Part shown: piece by piece, positions 22,574 through 32,663 of the stretch
How the letters are laid out: every line of letters starts with the position of its first letter
How positions within the stretch are numbered: position 1 is the stretch's first letter
DNA from: Paludibacteraceae bacterium
GTDB lineage: Bacteria > Bacteroidota > Bacteroidia > Bacteroidales > Paludibacteraceae
Assembly (NCBI GenBank): GCA_024399655.1
Contig: JAKSNP010000003.1
Location: forward strand, 1 to 64,000
Length of the DNA stretch: 64,000 bases
Direction of reading: 5' to 3'
The notes under the pieces: generated by a model
The model's database searches: none
Told to the model about the DNA's origin: nothing
What the model saw: only the letters and a program-made list of their open reading frames with translations
Position numbers and translations under genes: made by a program

Positions 22574-23461
22574 TCAAAACTTACCACCTGCTCCGCCGCC
22601 AAAGGTCATTCCTCCCCCAAAACTTCCTCCTCCGAAACTACCGCCGCCGAAGCCACCTCTTCCGCCGTATCCACCGGTGGAGGTATCAATCAAACGGGCA
22701 ATCGTATATGATTTATGCCAGGTACTTTGACAATGTTTGCATGTATAATGCGCGATACCTGCCCCAGCCGCCAGAAGGGTAGCCTCGCGAATAACCTCGT
22801 TGCTACGACGAGCGCCATGCTTCTTGCAATACGGACATTTAGGTTGCAAATAATAAGCCAACAACACCAAAATAATCACGAAAATGCTCATTCCCGCAAA
22901 GCCGCTCCAAGGAGCCGTAGTGACTTCTTTAGCCTTATATCCCAATAACAATTCGGCTTTAGCGGCATCCGTGGTCAAGACATCAGCAATAGCCTTACCA
23001 CCCGCCAACATACCATCAGCATAATATCCTTGCTTCAACAAAGGAATCATGATATCATAAATGATTTGCGTGCATTTCTCATCGGTCAACAAGCCTTCCA
23101 ATCCACCTCCCGTCGAGATACGGATATCGCGGGATTGCAACACCAGAAGCATCAACACACCCGTATTTTTGCCTTTAGCACCAATCCCCCATTTATTGAA
23201 CAATTCCACCGAAAAATCAAAAACATCCGCCATACCGATATCATCTACGGCCACAATGACCAATTCCACATCGGATTGCTCGTAGAGAGCGGCAGACAGG
23301 TTGTTCAGTTGTTCAACTTGGGCGTTAGAGAAAACGCCGTCAGGATTGCAAACATAAGCATTCGCATCCCGAACACGCGGATTGGGAAGCGTTTGAGGCG
23401 TGTAGTATGCCATTAGCGGCAAACTGCATAGCAACAGAGATATTATCAATAGTTTTCTCAT
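22574..23461 (-). CDS. TPM-domain (YgcG-like) membrane protein
   Basis: 295 aa. Signal peptide (LLIISLLLCSLPLMAYY), then a TPM domain (residues about 40-165: DGVFSNAQVEQLNNLSAALY, GVLMLLVLQSRDIRISTGGG), a membrane helix near 190, a CPYC…CKHC pair that looks like a cytoplasmic zinc ribbon, and a Gly-rich tail (GGGSFGGGSFGGGMTFGGG). The start ATG at 23461 shares one base with the upstream stop (TGATG). Confidence 0.9.
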   Translation of the reverse strand: MRKLLIISLLLCSLPLMAYYTPQTLPNPRVRDANAYVCNPDGVFSNAQVEQLNNLSAALYEQSDVELVIVAVDDIGMADVFDFSVELFNKWGIGAKGKNTGVLMLLVLQSRDIRISTGGGLEGLLTDEKCTQIIYDIMIPLLKQGYYADGMLAGGKAIADVLTTDAAKAELLLGYKAKEVTTAPWSGFAGMSIFVIILVLLAYYLQPKCPYCKKHGARRSNEVIREATLLAAGAGIAHYTCKHCQSTWHKSYTIARLIDTSTGGYGGRGGFGGGSFGGGSFGGGMTFGGGAGGKF

Positions 23462-24153
23462 CAATCACGCACGGTAATATGGAAACAACATTGTTTGTAT
23501 TCGTACTTCACATAGATATGGCCATCTCTTTGCTGATTGAGCAGGACCTGTCCTAAAACCAATTTCAGGTTGTCCTCGGTCATATAATCATGAGTTCGTT
23601 CATGTTTGTCGAATTTGGTATAAGCGATATCAAAAGTAGTGCCATAATTGTGGGCTGAATTAGATACGGCGTTCACATTTCCGCTTTTTTGCAAACGGGC
23701 AATATCATTTGCCGTTCTAAGAACGGAAGTAACACGGAAACGATACTCCGGCAGGCCGTTGCGTTCCAATATATCCGCCCATTCATCACCAATGGCATCC
23801 AGACGTTGCTTGGCAATCGGAACCAGATATGGAACGGAATGCGTCAATTCCTCCACCACATAATGCTTGTTGGTAGATATATAATCCAAACGATTATGCA
23901 GGCGTTCAGCATCCTCACGATCAGCCGGGGGATTAGACAGTCCGATACTTTGAGCCGCTTTGATATGTTTATGTTGGTTATCACGGAATTTTTCAGAATA
24001 TCTGATATTTTTTCCGGGGTAAGCGACCAAGTTGGTCTCCTCCAAAGGAGCCAACAGCGTTTCGGAATCGTCCGATTCATTTTGATTGCGATGGCAGGCC
24101 GTAAAAGAAAGAGTGGCTGCCAGCAAGATAATCAGAGTTTTTGGAGTATGCAT
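23461..24153 (-). CDS. DUF5715 lipoprotein, DD-peptidase-like fold
   Basis: 230 aa from MHTPKTLIILLAATLSFTAC (lipobox Cys about residue 20). The C-terminal half contains RVTSVLRTANDIARLQK and SAHNYGTTFDIAY, which copy the SxHxxGxAxD zinc-ligand motif of M15/VanY-type D-Ala-D-Ala peptidases, with a later HI near the end. Probably a cell-wall peptidase on the outer side of a membrane. It overlaps the upstream peptidase gene by 22 nt. Confidence 0.75.
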   Translation of the reverse strand: MHTPKTLIILLAATLSFTACHRNQNESDDSETLLAPLEETNLVAYPGKNIRYSEKFRDNQHKHIKAAQSIGLSNPPADREDAERLHNRLDYISTNKHYVVEELTHSVPYLVPIAKQRLDAIGDEWADILERNGLPEYRFRVTSVLRTANDIARLQKSGNVNAVSNSAHNYGTTFDIAYTKFDKHERTHDYMTEDNLKLVLGQVLLNQQRDGHIYVKYEYKQCCFHITVRD

Positions 24154-24551
24154 ACTATATATTCTTTCAATAGTTTTCTTCGTTGTGGCCAATCGGGTAT
24201 AAATTCGCTTTGACGGGCTTTGAACAAAGGGCCATGATTATGAATTTGCAAGTGGCTCAGTTCATGTACGATGATATAATCTTTCAAATCGTCATCAACC
24301 AACGCCAGTTGAAGATTGAATGTCAAAATCCGTTCACGATATCGGCAATTTCCCCATTGACTTTTCATGTTCCGCAATTTCCAAGTCACTTCCCCTTCGC
24401 CCATTTGAACTCGCCAATACTCCACTCTTCTATCAAGGAAGTCGATCAAGTTCCGTTTTTGTTCATCCGTCACTTCCTGTCGCCAATCCGGACGAGAACG
24501 GCGATGTCGTCGAAGCGATAATCTTCTGCCGAATATGTCGATATATTTCAT
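24132..24551 (-). CDS. YgjP/M48-type metallopeptidase domain protein
   Basis: 139 aa from MKYIDIFGRR. Contains KSQWGNCRYRERILTFNLQL and the zinc motif VHELSHLQIHNHGPLF (HExxH written as HELSH, third ligand His after it), the pattern of the YgjP-like (DUF45) family. Soluble, no signal. The promoter at 24579-24586 lies inside the longer possible ORF, which rules out the upstream start. First gene of the eight-gene operon. Confidence 0.85.
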   Translation of the reverse strand: MKYIDIFGRRLSLRRHRRSRPDWRQEVTDEQKRNLIDFLDRRVEYWRVQMGEGEVTWKLRNMKSQWGNCRYRERILTFNLQLALVDDDLKDYIIVHELSHLQIHNHGPLFKARQSEFIPDWPQRRKLLKEYIVCILQKL

Positions 24552-24578
24552 CAATGTGCTATATGGGTTTTCAAGCTG

Positions 24579-24586
24579 CAAAGATA
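24579..24586 (-). promoter_or_regulatory. -7 box of the eight-gene operon
   Basis: Minus-strand TATCTTTG; start of transcription near 24572, about 20 nt before the ATG at 24551. Confidence 0.6.
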
Positions 24587-24639
24587 CGAAAAAAATGTTG
24601 TAATCTAAAATTTCTCAACACATTTTTCCACAACGGTAT

Positions 24640-25857
24640 TCATTTTGCGACATTTTGATTATTCGGTTGGTCAACGATACGATCAATAATCATCATTAAC
24701 GCACCATCTCCACAAACATTGACGGCAGTTCCAATGCTGTCAAGGGCTATGCTTAAAGTGACGATCAAGGCACTCATCTCAGCATTGAATCCCAGCATCA
24801 CCTCTATCATACCTATAGCCGCCATAATCACTCCACCTGGAATACCCGGAGCAGCCAAAACCGTAATACTGAATACCAAAATAAAGCCAATCAATTGCGG
24901 AGTGGTATAAGGAACTCCGAACATCAGCATTGTGGCAACAGCCAAAGCCACTGTTCGAACGGAGGCTCCGCTCAGATGGATATTGGCACACATCGGAATT
25001 ACAAAATTCACCACATTCGGCTTGGCTCCCATCTTTTCCGCACAACGCAATGTGACCGGCAAAGTGGCCGCTGACGAACTTGAGGCCAACGCTGTCATAA
25101 AAGCGGGGAACATGCAATGGAATAATTTGAACGGATTGCGATGACTAATCCCCGCAGCAATCAAATATTGCAACAACAGGACCACCAGGAACATGATTAC
25201 CATGATACCAATCACTTTCAAATAAGCATGAGTAATCATTGCCATTTCCCCGGCAATTGTCATTTTCATGAACACGCCGAATATATAAATAGGAAGTAAA
25301 GGGAGTACCACCCGTTCGATAATCATCATGACCACATTGCGGAGTTCGAACACGGCTCCCTTGAGATAAGGCATATCAAATCTCAAGCAAGCCAAACCGA
25401 TCATGAAACTCAACAGCAAAGCGGACATTGTATCCATAATCGGGGGGAAAGCGAAAGTGAAATACGGTTCCAAATCGGATGAAGGAATCGCAGCAGAGGA
25501 GAAATCCGAGGAGTATTCATGCATATTGATGATTTTGGGGAATACCAGATCGCTTACTCCATAAGTAAAGAATCCAGCCAAAATAGTGGAGATATAGGCA
25601 AGCAGAATCGTCCAAACCAGCATTTTACCGGCTCCGTTCCCGGTTTCGGCAATCGCAGCCGTCACCAAAGCCAAAATCAGCAAGGGCACCACAAAGGAAA
25701 GAAGTGCGGAAAATATCCCATTGAACGTAGTGAAGATGCGAACAAACCATAAGGGAGCGAACTGCCCGAACACGATACCTAATGCTATCATCAGCACAAC
25801 GGCCAAAAGCAGATGGGATGACAGATATTTCCAAATCTTTTTACTGAATTCTCTCAT
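24640..25857 (-). CDS. Dicarboxylate/amino acid:cation symporter
   Basis: 405 aa, DAACS (GltP/SstT-like) family. About eight membrane helices plus hairpins. The serine-rich hairpin ALASSSSAATLPVT, NIHLSGASVRT, PGIPGGVIM and NVCGDGALMMIID carry the substrate and sodium positions; Asp in CGD is usual for amino-acid binding. It imports glutamate, aspartate, serine or similar. Single gene. Confidence 0.9.
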   Translation of the reverse strand: MREFSKKIWKYLSSHLLLAVVLMIALGIVFGQFAPLWFVRIFTTFNGIFSALLSFVVPLLILALVTAAIAETGNGAGKMLVWTILLAYISTILAGFFTYGVSDLVFPKIINMHEYSSDFSSAAIPSSDLEPYFTFAFPPIMDTMSALLLSFMIGLACLRFDMPYLKGAVFELRNVVMMIIERVVLPLLPIYIFGVFMKMTIAGEMAMITHAYLKVIGIMVIMFLVVLLLQYLIAAGISHRNPFKLFHCMFPAFMTALASSSSAATLPVTLRCAEKMGAKPNVVNFVIPMCANIHLSGASVRTVALAVATMLMFGVPYTTPQLIGFILVFSITVLAAPGIPGGVIMAAIGMIEVMLGFNAEMSALIVTLSIALDSIGTAVNVCGDGALMMIIDRIVDQPNNQNVAK

Positions 25858-25903
25858 GCTCTATTTTGGTTTAGAATATTATGAAAAAGCAACTATATAT
25901 ATA

Positions 25904-27115
25904 TTATCTTAATTTATTGCGTTCGAAATGGCCTTTGGCAAACGTGAAATAAAAGACGACACCAATAGTATAGAATATGATTCCCGTCCAGAATGCGGCA
26001 AAATAACCAAAATGCTCCGCCACGCTACCGCCGACAAACATACCGACGCCCATACCCAGGTCCCAAGCCGTAAGAATCGTGGAATTAGCCGTTCCCCGTT
26101 GCGTATGTTCCGCCAAATTGATGAACATGGTTTGACAAGCAGGCCATAAATGTCCGTTTCCCAAACCGATGATAAACGGAGCCAGATAGTAGCCGAACTC
26201 GTTATGCACGGAAGAGAAAAGAACGAAACCGCTTATCGATACCAATATACCCATGGAAGCATTACGAACCACCTTTCCTTCACGAAGTGATTTGCTTCCC
26301 GTAAGTCGCGAAATAATCAAACCGATAGCAAACAGAGCGAAAAACAATCCAGTACCGGTGGTAATTCCCAATTTCTCGCGTCCGTAGATAGCCACATAAG
26401 TGGTAACCACACTATATGCGAAAGCCAAAGCGAATACCACCAAAAACATCGCCCACCCCTTGAGCAAGAGGAAGCGATCCAAAGATATGGCCTGCTTACC
26501 ACGAACAATTTCGCGAGGTTTCAATTTAAGTGTAGAATCCACCAACACTCCAATCAACGAGCATAAGAGCGATAAGGTGAAAAGCATGTCATAACTATGG
26601 AATTTGCTGAAAAGCAACATGCCAATACTTGGCGCCAAGGCCGTAGCCACATTGTTGCTCAACCCGAAATAGCCAATACCTTCCGCTCTGCGAGACGAAG
26701 GCAAAACATCAATCATCACGGTACTCAAGCTGACGCCGGTCGCGCCAAAAGGTCCACCATGCAACATTCTAAATATCGCAAACATCGTCAACGATCCAGC
26801 GATAAGATATCCTCCGAAAAACGCGCAAGTCAGGAAATATGTGATCAGCAAAACCGTTTTGCGAGGCCAAGTATCCACAATATATCCGCTAAACGGGCGG
26901 ACCAACAATGCCGCCAATGCATAACCAGCCAAGACAAAACCGATAACTTCTTTATCCGCGTGATAAGTATCCGTTAGATAGAGGGGCAACAACGGCGTCA
27001 TCAACATAAAAGCGAAGAATAGCAAAAAATTGCTACTCCAGACTTTTAGATATTCACTATTCCACAATTTTTCCTGCTGTTCAGGAACGGCAGTCGTGCC
27101 TATTTCGTCAGCCAT
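25904..27115 (-). CDS. MFS transporter
   Basis: 403 aa, twelve predicted membrane helices. The loop 2-3 signature reads GYIVDTWPRKTVLL, the loop 8-9 equivalent SRLTGSKSLREG. Resembles the drug/sugar efflux group of the major facilitator family. Substrate cannot be inferred. Starts ATG at 27115, with the acidic N-tail ADEIGTTAVPEQQEKLW. Confidence 0.85.
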   Translation of the reverse strand: MADEIGTTAVPEQQEKLWNSEYLKVWSSNFLLFFAFMLMTPLLPLYLTDTYHADKEVIGFVLAGYALAALLVRPFSGYIVDTWPRKTVLLITYFLTCAFFGGYLIAGSLTMFAIFRMLHGGPFGATGVSLSTVMIDVLPSSRRAEGIGYFGLSNNVATALAPSIGMLLFSKFHSYDMLFTLSLLCSLIGVLVDSTLKLKPREIVRGKQAISLDRFLLLKGWAMFLVVFALAFAYSVVTTYVAIYGREKLGITTGTGLFFALFAIGLIISRLTGSKSLREGKVVRNASMGILVSISGFVLFSSVHNEFGYYLAPFIIGLGNGHLWPACQTMFINLAEHTQRGTANSTILTAWDLGMGVGMFVGGSVAEHFGYFAAFWTGIIFYTIGVVFYFTFAKGHFERNKLR

Positions 27116-27177
27116 TATATCCGCTTAATTTTAGTCGAACCAATCAATTTATATTTGCTTATTTTTGGAGACAGACG

Positions 27178-27810
27178 TCAAACTCCTTGCTTCAAAGTTT
27201 TCACAATCTCTTTGACGGCCTGTTCGTTGCATCTATGTCCGAATTTGTCAGACCACAAGATTTCCCACTCCAACTGCTGCAAAAACGCAGCATTCTTCTT
27301 AGAACCTTCATGACCAATCAATTCGTCATCGGTAGAAAACAAGGCAATATTACGTTTCCCTTTTATCATCACCTTATCTTGACGGAAAGTAATGAATTTG
27401 TGGATCATCGGTTCATCAATTATGAATTCGGTCTCCCCGTTTTCACGAGGCTGGGTATAAGGATGTTTTCCATATCCCATTTTGCGAAGAGACTTTTCTA
27501 TTTCAAGGGCAGGATTGACCGCCACCTTAATAGCGTCAGGACAATTGACAAATAGAGTCAGCAGCCCTCCCATGCTGGTACCAGCAATCAAAGCCGGCTG
27601 AAAAGCGGCAGCCCATTCGTTGAGAATATCCAACGACTCGTAAGGATCGTGTGTCACCTCCGGTGACAGCCATTCATAGGCATCCAGATATCGTCCGAAA
27701 GAAGATTTAGTACCGGACTTAGCACTAGACCCAAAGCCATGAATATATAATGCATACGGCTTTTGAGCAGGCTCCTGCCATGTATATGTAGTTATCTTTT
27801 TGTTTGCCAT
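27178..27810 (-). CDS. YqiA/YcfP-type alpha/beta hydrolase
   Basis: 210 aa from MANKKITTYTW. YALYIHGFGSSAKSGTK gives the oxyanion strand and LIAGTSMGGLLTLF the nucleophile elbow (GTSMGG, Ser). Later FSTDDELIG and FGHRCNE supply the Asp and His of the triad. UPF0227-like esterase of unknown substrate. Upstream ATG rejected because the extra 20 residues overlap little and look non-coding. Confidence 0.75.
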   Translation of the reverse strand: MANKKITTYTWQEPAQKPYALYIHGFGSSAKSGTKSSFGRYLDAYEWLSPEVTHDPYESLDILNEWAAAFQPALIAGTSMGGLLTLFVNCPDAIKVAVNPALEIEKSLRKMGYGKHPYTQPRENGETEFIIDEPMIHKFITFRQDKVMIKGKRNIALFSTDDELIGHEGSKKNAAFLQQLEWEILWSDKFGHRCNEQAVKEIVKTLKQGV

Positions 27811-27875
27811 TAGGATGTTATCAATATTCCAACTCTTTTTTGAGGACTCCGTTTCTTCTGACAAAATCAATCAGT

Positions 27876-28325
27876 TTATCGATTGGCGGAATCAATGAGG
27901 ATAGTGACAGGTCCGTCATTAATAAAATCCACTTTCATATCGGCCCCAAAACGTCCGGTAGCCACCTTCAATCCATATTCAGAAGTCAACACCTGATTAA
28001 AATAGTCATATAAGGGTTGAGCCATTTCAGGACGAGCAGCATCAATAAAAGAAGGCCGATTACCTTTACGGCAATCACCATATAAAGTAAATTGAGAAAT
28101 ACTGAGGATTTGGCCTTTCACCTGAGAGATATTGAGATTCATTTTGCCTTCTTCATCCTCGAAGACACGCAATCCACTCACTTTTTTGGCCAAATAATCC
28201 GCATCATCATGCGTGTCGTTATGAGTGATACCGACCAACAACATAAATCCCTTATCTATTTTGCCGACCAATTCGCCATCAATGCTCACTTGCGCACGCG
28301 ACGTTCGTTGTACTATCACACGCAT
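27876..28325 (-). CDS. dtd: D-aminoacyl-tRNA deacylase
   Basis: 149 aa, full length. [20 protein letters not shown] start, catalytic-side [17 protein letters not shown] and the cross-subunit [10 protein letters not shown] near the end (GP motif of Dtd) are all present. It removes D-amino acids mischarged on tRNA. Upstream of the hydrolase gene by 65 bp and 11 bp after the CNNM gene. Confidence 0.93.
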   Translation of the reverse strand: MRVIVQRTSRAQVSIDGELVGKIDKGFMLLVGITHNDTHDDADYLAKKVSGLRVFEDEEGKMNLNISQVKGQILSISQFTLYGDCRKGNRPSFIDAARPEMAQPLYDYFNQVLTSEYGLKVATGRFGADMKVDFINDGPVTILIDSANR

Positions 28326-28336
28326 AACTTTTTCCG

Positions 28337-29386
28337 TTATTTTTTTGGCAATTGCTTATAGCGTTTCTGCCGTTGTTGCCAACGCTCTCGAGCATATTGC
28401 TGCATATCCGTAATCACATCGTTTTCGTCAATAATTTCCAATCCGAAAATGGTTTCAATAATATCTTCCATCGTCAGAATTCCCTGGAAACAGCCGTATT
28501 CATCTATAATAACAGCAATTTTGGACCGTTGTTTAAGCAAGAGATCAAATATATCGCCTATCGACATTTCCTCGTTAAACATCGGAACCGGCCGTTTGAT
28601 TTCCCCTAAAGTTTTCTGGAAACAATCCTCCGCCAAATCCTCCAAGGCATCATCGCGCAAAACATATCCCGTAATAAATTCAGGAGATTCGGCATAAACC
28701 GGTATACGCGAATAATGATCATATTGGTCATCAGCATAATATTCCTTCAGGGTCATCTTTTCAGAAGCGATAGAAGCCACGACTCGGGGAGTCATCACAT
28801 CTGATGCCTTCACATCGTCCAGACGCATGACATTACGGATAATTTTGTTTTCGTCCTCTTCGATTACGCCTTCCTCTTCACCGACACTAGCCAAAGCGAC
28901 CACCTCTTCACGACTCACGCTACTTTCATCGGACTCAGGGAATAAACGTGTTACATATTCAATCAACAAGACAAACGGATACATGATTACAATCAGGATA
29001 CGAATAGCACCAGCAGCCGGTCCCATAAGAGATTTCCAATATGTAGTTCCAATAGTCTTAGGAATTATCTCCGAAACGATCAAGATCAGGATTGTAACAA
29101 TGACAGACACCAATCCGAACCATTGACTACCGAACACAAGAGTGGCCTGTTGTCCTATACCAGCTGCTCCTATGGTGTTGGCAATCGTATTCAGCGACAA
29201 GATTGCGGCCAAGGGACGCTCCGGCTCAACTTTATAATCATGCATGCGAATAGCCGGCTTATATCCTTCTTCTTCGCGCATGGAAATATAACTCAAGGTA
29301 GTAGACATTAGGGTAGCTTCAAGAACAGAACATAAAAAAGAAACCCCTAAAGCAAGAAATAAATATAATAATAAATACGAAACCAT
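28337..29386 (-). CDS. CNNM/CBS-domain membrane protein (hemolysin family)
   Basis: 349 aa. N-terminal DUF21/CNNM domain with four hydrophobic helices (residues 1-160; [19 protein letters not shown] is typical), then a CBS pair ([40 protein letters not shown]). The usual CorC_HlyC C-terminal domain is absent; the chain ends 35 residues after CBS2 with a basic tail. Likely divalent cation (Mg/Co) export or sensing. Promoter at 29409-29416. Confidence 0.85.
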   Translation of the reverse strand: MVSYLLLYLFLALGVSFLCSVLEATLMSTTLSYISMREEEGYKPAIRMHDYKVEPERPLAAILSLNTIANTIGAAGIGQQATLVFGSQWFGLVSVIVTILILIVSEIIPKTIGTTYWKSLMGPAAGAIRILIVIMYPFVLLIEYVTRLFPESDESSVSREEVVALASVGEEEGVIEEDENKIIRNVMRLDDVKASDVMTPRVVASIASEKMTLKEYYADDQYDHYSRIPVYAESPEFITGYVLRDDALEDLAEDCFQKTLGEIKRPVPMFNEEMSIGDIFDLLLKQRSKIAVIIDEYGCFQGILTMEDIIETIFGLEIIDENDVITDMQQYARERWQQRQKRYKQLPKK

Positions 29387-29408
29387 ATTGTATTTTGATA
29401 TTTGACTG

Positions 29409-29416
29409 CAAAGTTA
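29409..29416 (-). promoter_or_regulatory. -7 box of the CNNM-dtd operon
   Basis: Minus-strand TAACTTTG, 23 bases before the ATG. Confidence 0.6.
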
Positions 29417-29529
29417 CGATAATTTTCTGGAATAGACAAATATTTCAACAAAAAAATCTCAACAAGTAGAAGTATCAAATTGTAAGGAAGATGTTATACC
29501 CATCCTACTAAAGTGTCAGATCGTTAATA

Positions 29530-29563
29530 AATTTTAATCCTATACTAACCTATCGGAGACAGT
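29530..29563 (+). repeat. CTATACTAA intergenic repeat, copy A
   Basis: ATCCTATACTAA followed by ATCGGAGAC. Related sequences occur at 44023-44075 and 55003-55037. No gene is visible in 29417-29735. Confidence 0.45.
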
Positions 29564-29735
29564 AGCCAGAAAGTAGCCTAATCAAAAAGAAACACAATGT
29601 CATAAAGAGGAAATAAACAGTAACATTTTGCAGATTAACCAATTGGTATCCGTTAAACTCGATTTTTAGTAAGAAGGGGGAAACGAAGCCGTAGGAATCG
29701 TGCAACAATATATAAATATTATTATCAAGAACACA

Positions 29736-29766
29736 CAAAAGCCACTCCAGAACGGAGCGGCTTTTG
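29736..29766. terminator. V-ATPase operon terminator
   Basis: CAAAAGCCACTCC and GGAGCGGCTTTTG form a long stem with one G-T/A-C irregularity and a short loop, with T-rich ends on both strands; follows the subunit K gene. Confidence 0.85.
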
Positions 29767-29788
29767 TAAGAAAATTGCGACCTGTAGA

Positions 29789-30223
<435 letters not shown>

Positions 30224-30256
30224 TTATTTAGTTATTAAATTTTATCCCACAAGAGA

Positions 30257-32035
30257 TTATTTTTTGAAAGGCTGATACATTTTTCCGGAGCCTTCGTAGC
30301 CGGAGTTTTTGAAGTATTCGACAAAGGTCAAACGCAAGGGGTGAACAAATGCGCCAAGGCATGCCATCAGTAGGTTAAGAACGTGACCGAAAGTAACGAT
30401 CAGGATAAAGCCTATCCATGTTCCCACATTGGGATTTTCGCCCAAAACCATAGTACCTAAGTTATTGAAAGCCATACCAAGCATACCGCCGGCCAAGCCG
30501 AGTGCGTACAAACGGATGTAACTCAACACATCTCCCAGCACACCAGTTGCCATACCATAGGTATCCCACAAACCAGCACCGATGTTAATCAAGGGATTGC
30601 GACCGGGAGTATTGAAGATGAAGATACCCAAAGCCGAAATAGCGGCAATGATGATAAGCAGTACAGATGTAACTTGAGGACCGAATGCACCGATACCGGA
30701 CAGAATCAAGACAGAGATGACGCCGACAATAAGGATAAGCCATCCCCATGCGGAAATCGTCTCCTTGAAGCCGAAACGCTTAGTTGAGCAGATACATTTG
30801 ATTGTCATTGCAAGGCAGATATGGATAACACCAATCACCAGAGCCAAAACCATCATCACATCAAAATTCTGTCCCATAGCAGCCACAGGAATCATACCTT
30901 CAGCATTGCCGAACAGGCTCTTGAACATGATAGCTTTAGCACCTTGAGGCATCCAAGAGGCAGCCCACAAGTCAATTCCAAAGAAGCCCCCCATAAGATA
31001 GCCGACGATGGTAGAACCAACACCGAGAGCCATGATAATGCCTCCCAATCCATCGAACATCTCAATTTTGAGTTTTCCTTTAAAAATCAGATAACCGACC
31101 AGAATAAGAATAAGTCCGTAACCTGCATCGCCGATACACAAGGAGAAGAACAAAAGGAAGAAAGGTCCTAAAATGGGGGTCGGGTCAAATTCGCCATAGT
31201 TCGGCCAACCGTACATACCGGTCAAGCATTCGAACAAGCGAGTGAACCAATTGTTTCGAAGTTTGATAGGAGTCTTATCATCCTTAGCAGGATCTTCTTT
31301 CTCATAATAGCAATTCAGCGTAGCCAAGCGAGCATCCAAAGCATCGCAGTTGTCAATAGGACAGAAACCTTCCAGCAGGCTCAGACGTCCTTCAGCAGCT
31401 TTGTCAGTAGAAAGGGAAACACGTTGCCAATCAATACGTTGCTGAACTTCAACCAGTTCATCACGCAAGGGTTGTTCGTTTTGTTTCCACCAAGCCTCAA
31501 TACGTGCATCAGCAGCCACCAAAAGTCCTTTGAGTCCTTCGATATCTTTTTCAAGTTCGGCAGCAGAATGATCATTGAGGATTTGCTCCATGCAGTTTTC
31601 GTCTTCAATCATTTGATTGACTGATACGAAATAAGTGGTGGCGCCTACTTCAGCAACAGAAATACCCCACTCTTCTTGGAATTTTACAGTCGGGCAAGTA
31701 TAATAGCGCAAAGTGTAGCCTGCTTCCTTGAGTTCAGCCACTCGTTTGGAAGAGAAATTACCCCAGACCATCATACGGTCCATCTCTTTCTGAGTTGCGT
31801 TGATTTTACCTTCTACTTCTGCTCGTTCCTGCAAGAATTGGTCAGGTGCACCTTGACGGAGGATATGATTGATTTCATCAGCACGGTTGAGTGCAGCCTG
31901 CAATTGTTCGTCATCAGCTAACCCCTCAGACTTGAGAGTTACATGCAGCACACCGGCTTCACGCAATTCCGCAAGGAACTGCTCATACGCACTCGACATC
32001 ACGAGGAACGTATATTTCTTCATTTGCGTAATCAT
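30257..32035 (-). CDS. atpI: V-type ATPase subunit I (stator membrane subunit)
   Basis: 592 aa. The cytoplasmic N-half (residues 1-290) has helical stretches; the C-half has about seven membrane helices with GILGPFFLLFFSLCIGDAGY-like segments and YIRLYALGLAGGMLG, where the Arg pairs with the rotor carboxylate. Overlaps subunit D by 4 nt (ATGA). An ATG four codons in is an alternative start. Confidence 0.92.
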   Translation of the reverse strand: MITQMKKYTFLVMSSAYEQFLAELREAGVLHVTLKSEGLADDEQLQAALNRADEINHILRQGAPDQFLQERAEVEGKINATQKEMDRMMVWGNFSSKRVAELKEAGYTLRYYTCPTVKFQEEWGISVAEVGATTYFVSVNQMIEDENCMEQILNDHSAAELEKDIEGLKGLLVAADARIEAWWKQNEQPLRDELVEVQQRIDWQRVSLSTDKAAEGRLSLLEGFCPIDNCDALDARLATLNCYYEKEDPAKDDKTPIKLRNNWFTRLFECLTGMYGWPNYGEFDPTPILGPFFLLFFSLCIGDAGYGLILILVGYLIFKGKLKIEMFDGLGGIIMALGVGSTIVGYLMGGFFGIDLWAASWMPQGAKAIMFKSLFGNAEGMIPVAAMGQNFDVMMVLALVIGVIHICLAMTIKCICSTKRFGFKETISAWGWLILIVGVISVLILSGIGAFGPQVTSVLLIIIAAISALGIFIFNTPGRNPLINIGAGLWDTYGMATGVLGDVLSYIRLYALGLAGGMLGMAFNNLGTMVLGENPNVGTWIGFILIVTFGHVLNLLMACLGAFVHPLRLTFVEYFKNSGYEGSGKMYQPFKK

Positions 32036-32661
32036 ACGGCAGCCTCCTTCTTTGCTTGTTCGGCAAGCATAGCCTCACGCTCGCGCTTGCCTTTTACTAT
32101 CTTTTGTGAAGATTTGGAAAGGTTTTCCTCATCTTCCATAAAGCGTTTAATCTTACGAATGGCATCCTGATAGCCAGGAATTTGCACCTTCTCAAAGAGG
32201 TTTACTTTCTGAGTAGTCTTTTTGCGTGCATACTCAAGAAGGTCCACTTTGCGACGTACGAACTCTTGACGGATACCTACATCCGCAATGGCCTTAAGCT
32301 GGCTGAAACCGTCAGCAAACCATTTGGGACTTGAGAAAAGGGAGAACTCTTTGGTAGAGTAAACCACCTCTTCCAAAACCGGAACACGTACACCTGCAAT
32401 TTTCTTGATGGACATTTTTACATCATCCACATGAATCAAGCTGGTGTCGAATTCCCCCCAAAGGGCCAGCATCTGGTCATAATCTTTGATACGGCGGTTA
32501 ACTTCCTCGTCCAAAGCTTTGATCTCGTCCTTAGCCCGTTTCACTTCCAAACGGAGGGCGGTCTCCTTGCTCTGAAGCGTAGGAAGAGTACGTTGACGCA
32601 TCTTCAGATCCTTCTCCAGACCCTGCAGGGATGTTTTGTTGAATTGATATTGTATTGCCAT
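32032..32661 (-). CDS. atpD: V-type ATPase subunit D (central shaft)
   Basis: 209 aa, mostly two long antiparallel helices. FNKTSLQGLEKDLKMRQRTL at the N-terminus and the C-terminal KVNLFEKVQIPGYQDAIRKI are family signatures. It transmits rotation between the A/B head and the K ring. Starts 2 bp after the GIN-domain lipoprotein gene stops. Confidence 0.92.
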   Translation of the reverse strand: MAIQYQFNKTSLQGLEKDLKMRQRTLPTLQSKETALRLEVKRAKDEIKALDEEVNRRIKDYDQMLALWGEFDTSLIHVDDVKMSIKKIAGVRVPVLEEVVYSTKEFSLFSSPKWFADGFSQLKAIADVGIRQEFVRRKVDLLEYARKKTTQKVNLFEKVQIPGYQDAIRKIKRFMEDEENLSKSSQKIVKGKREREAMLAEQAKKEAAV

Positions 32662-32663
32662 AA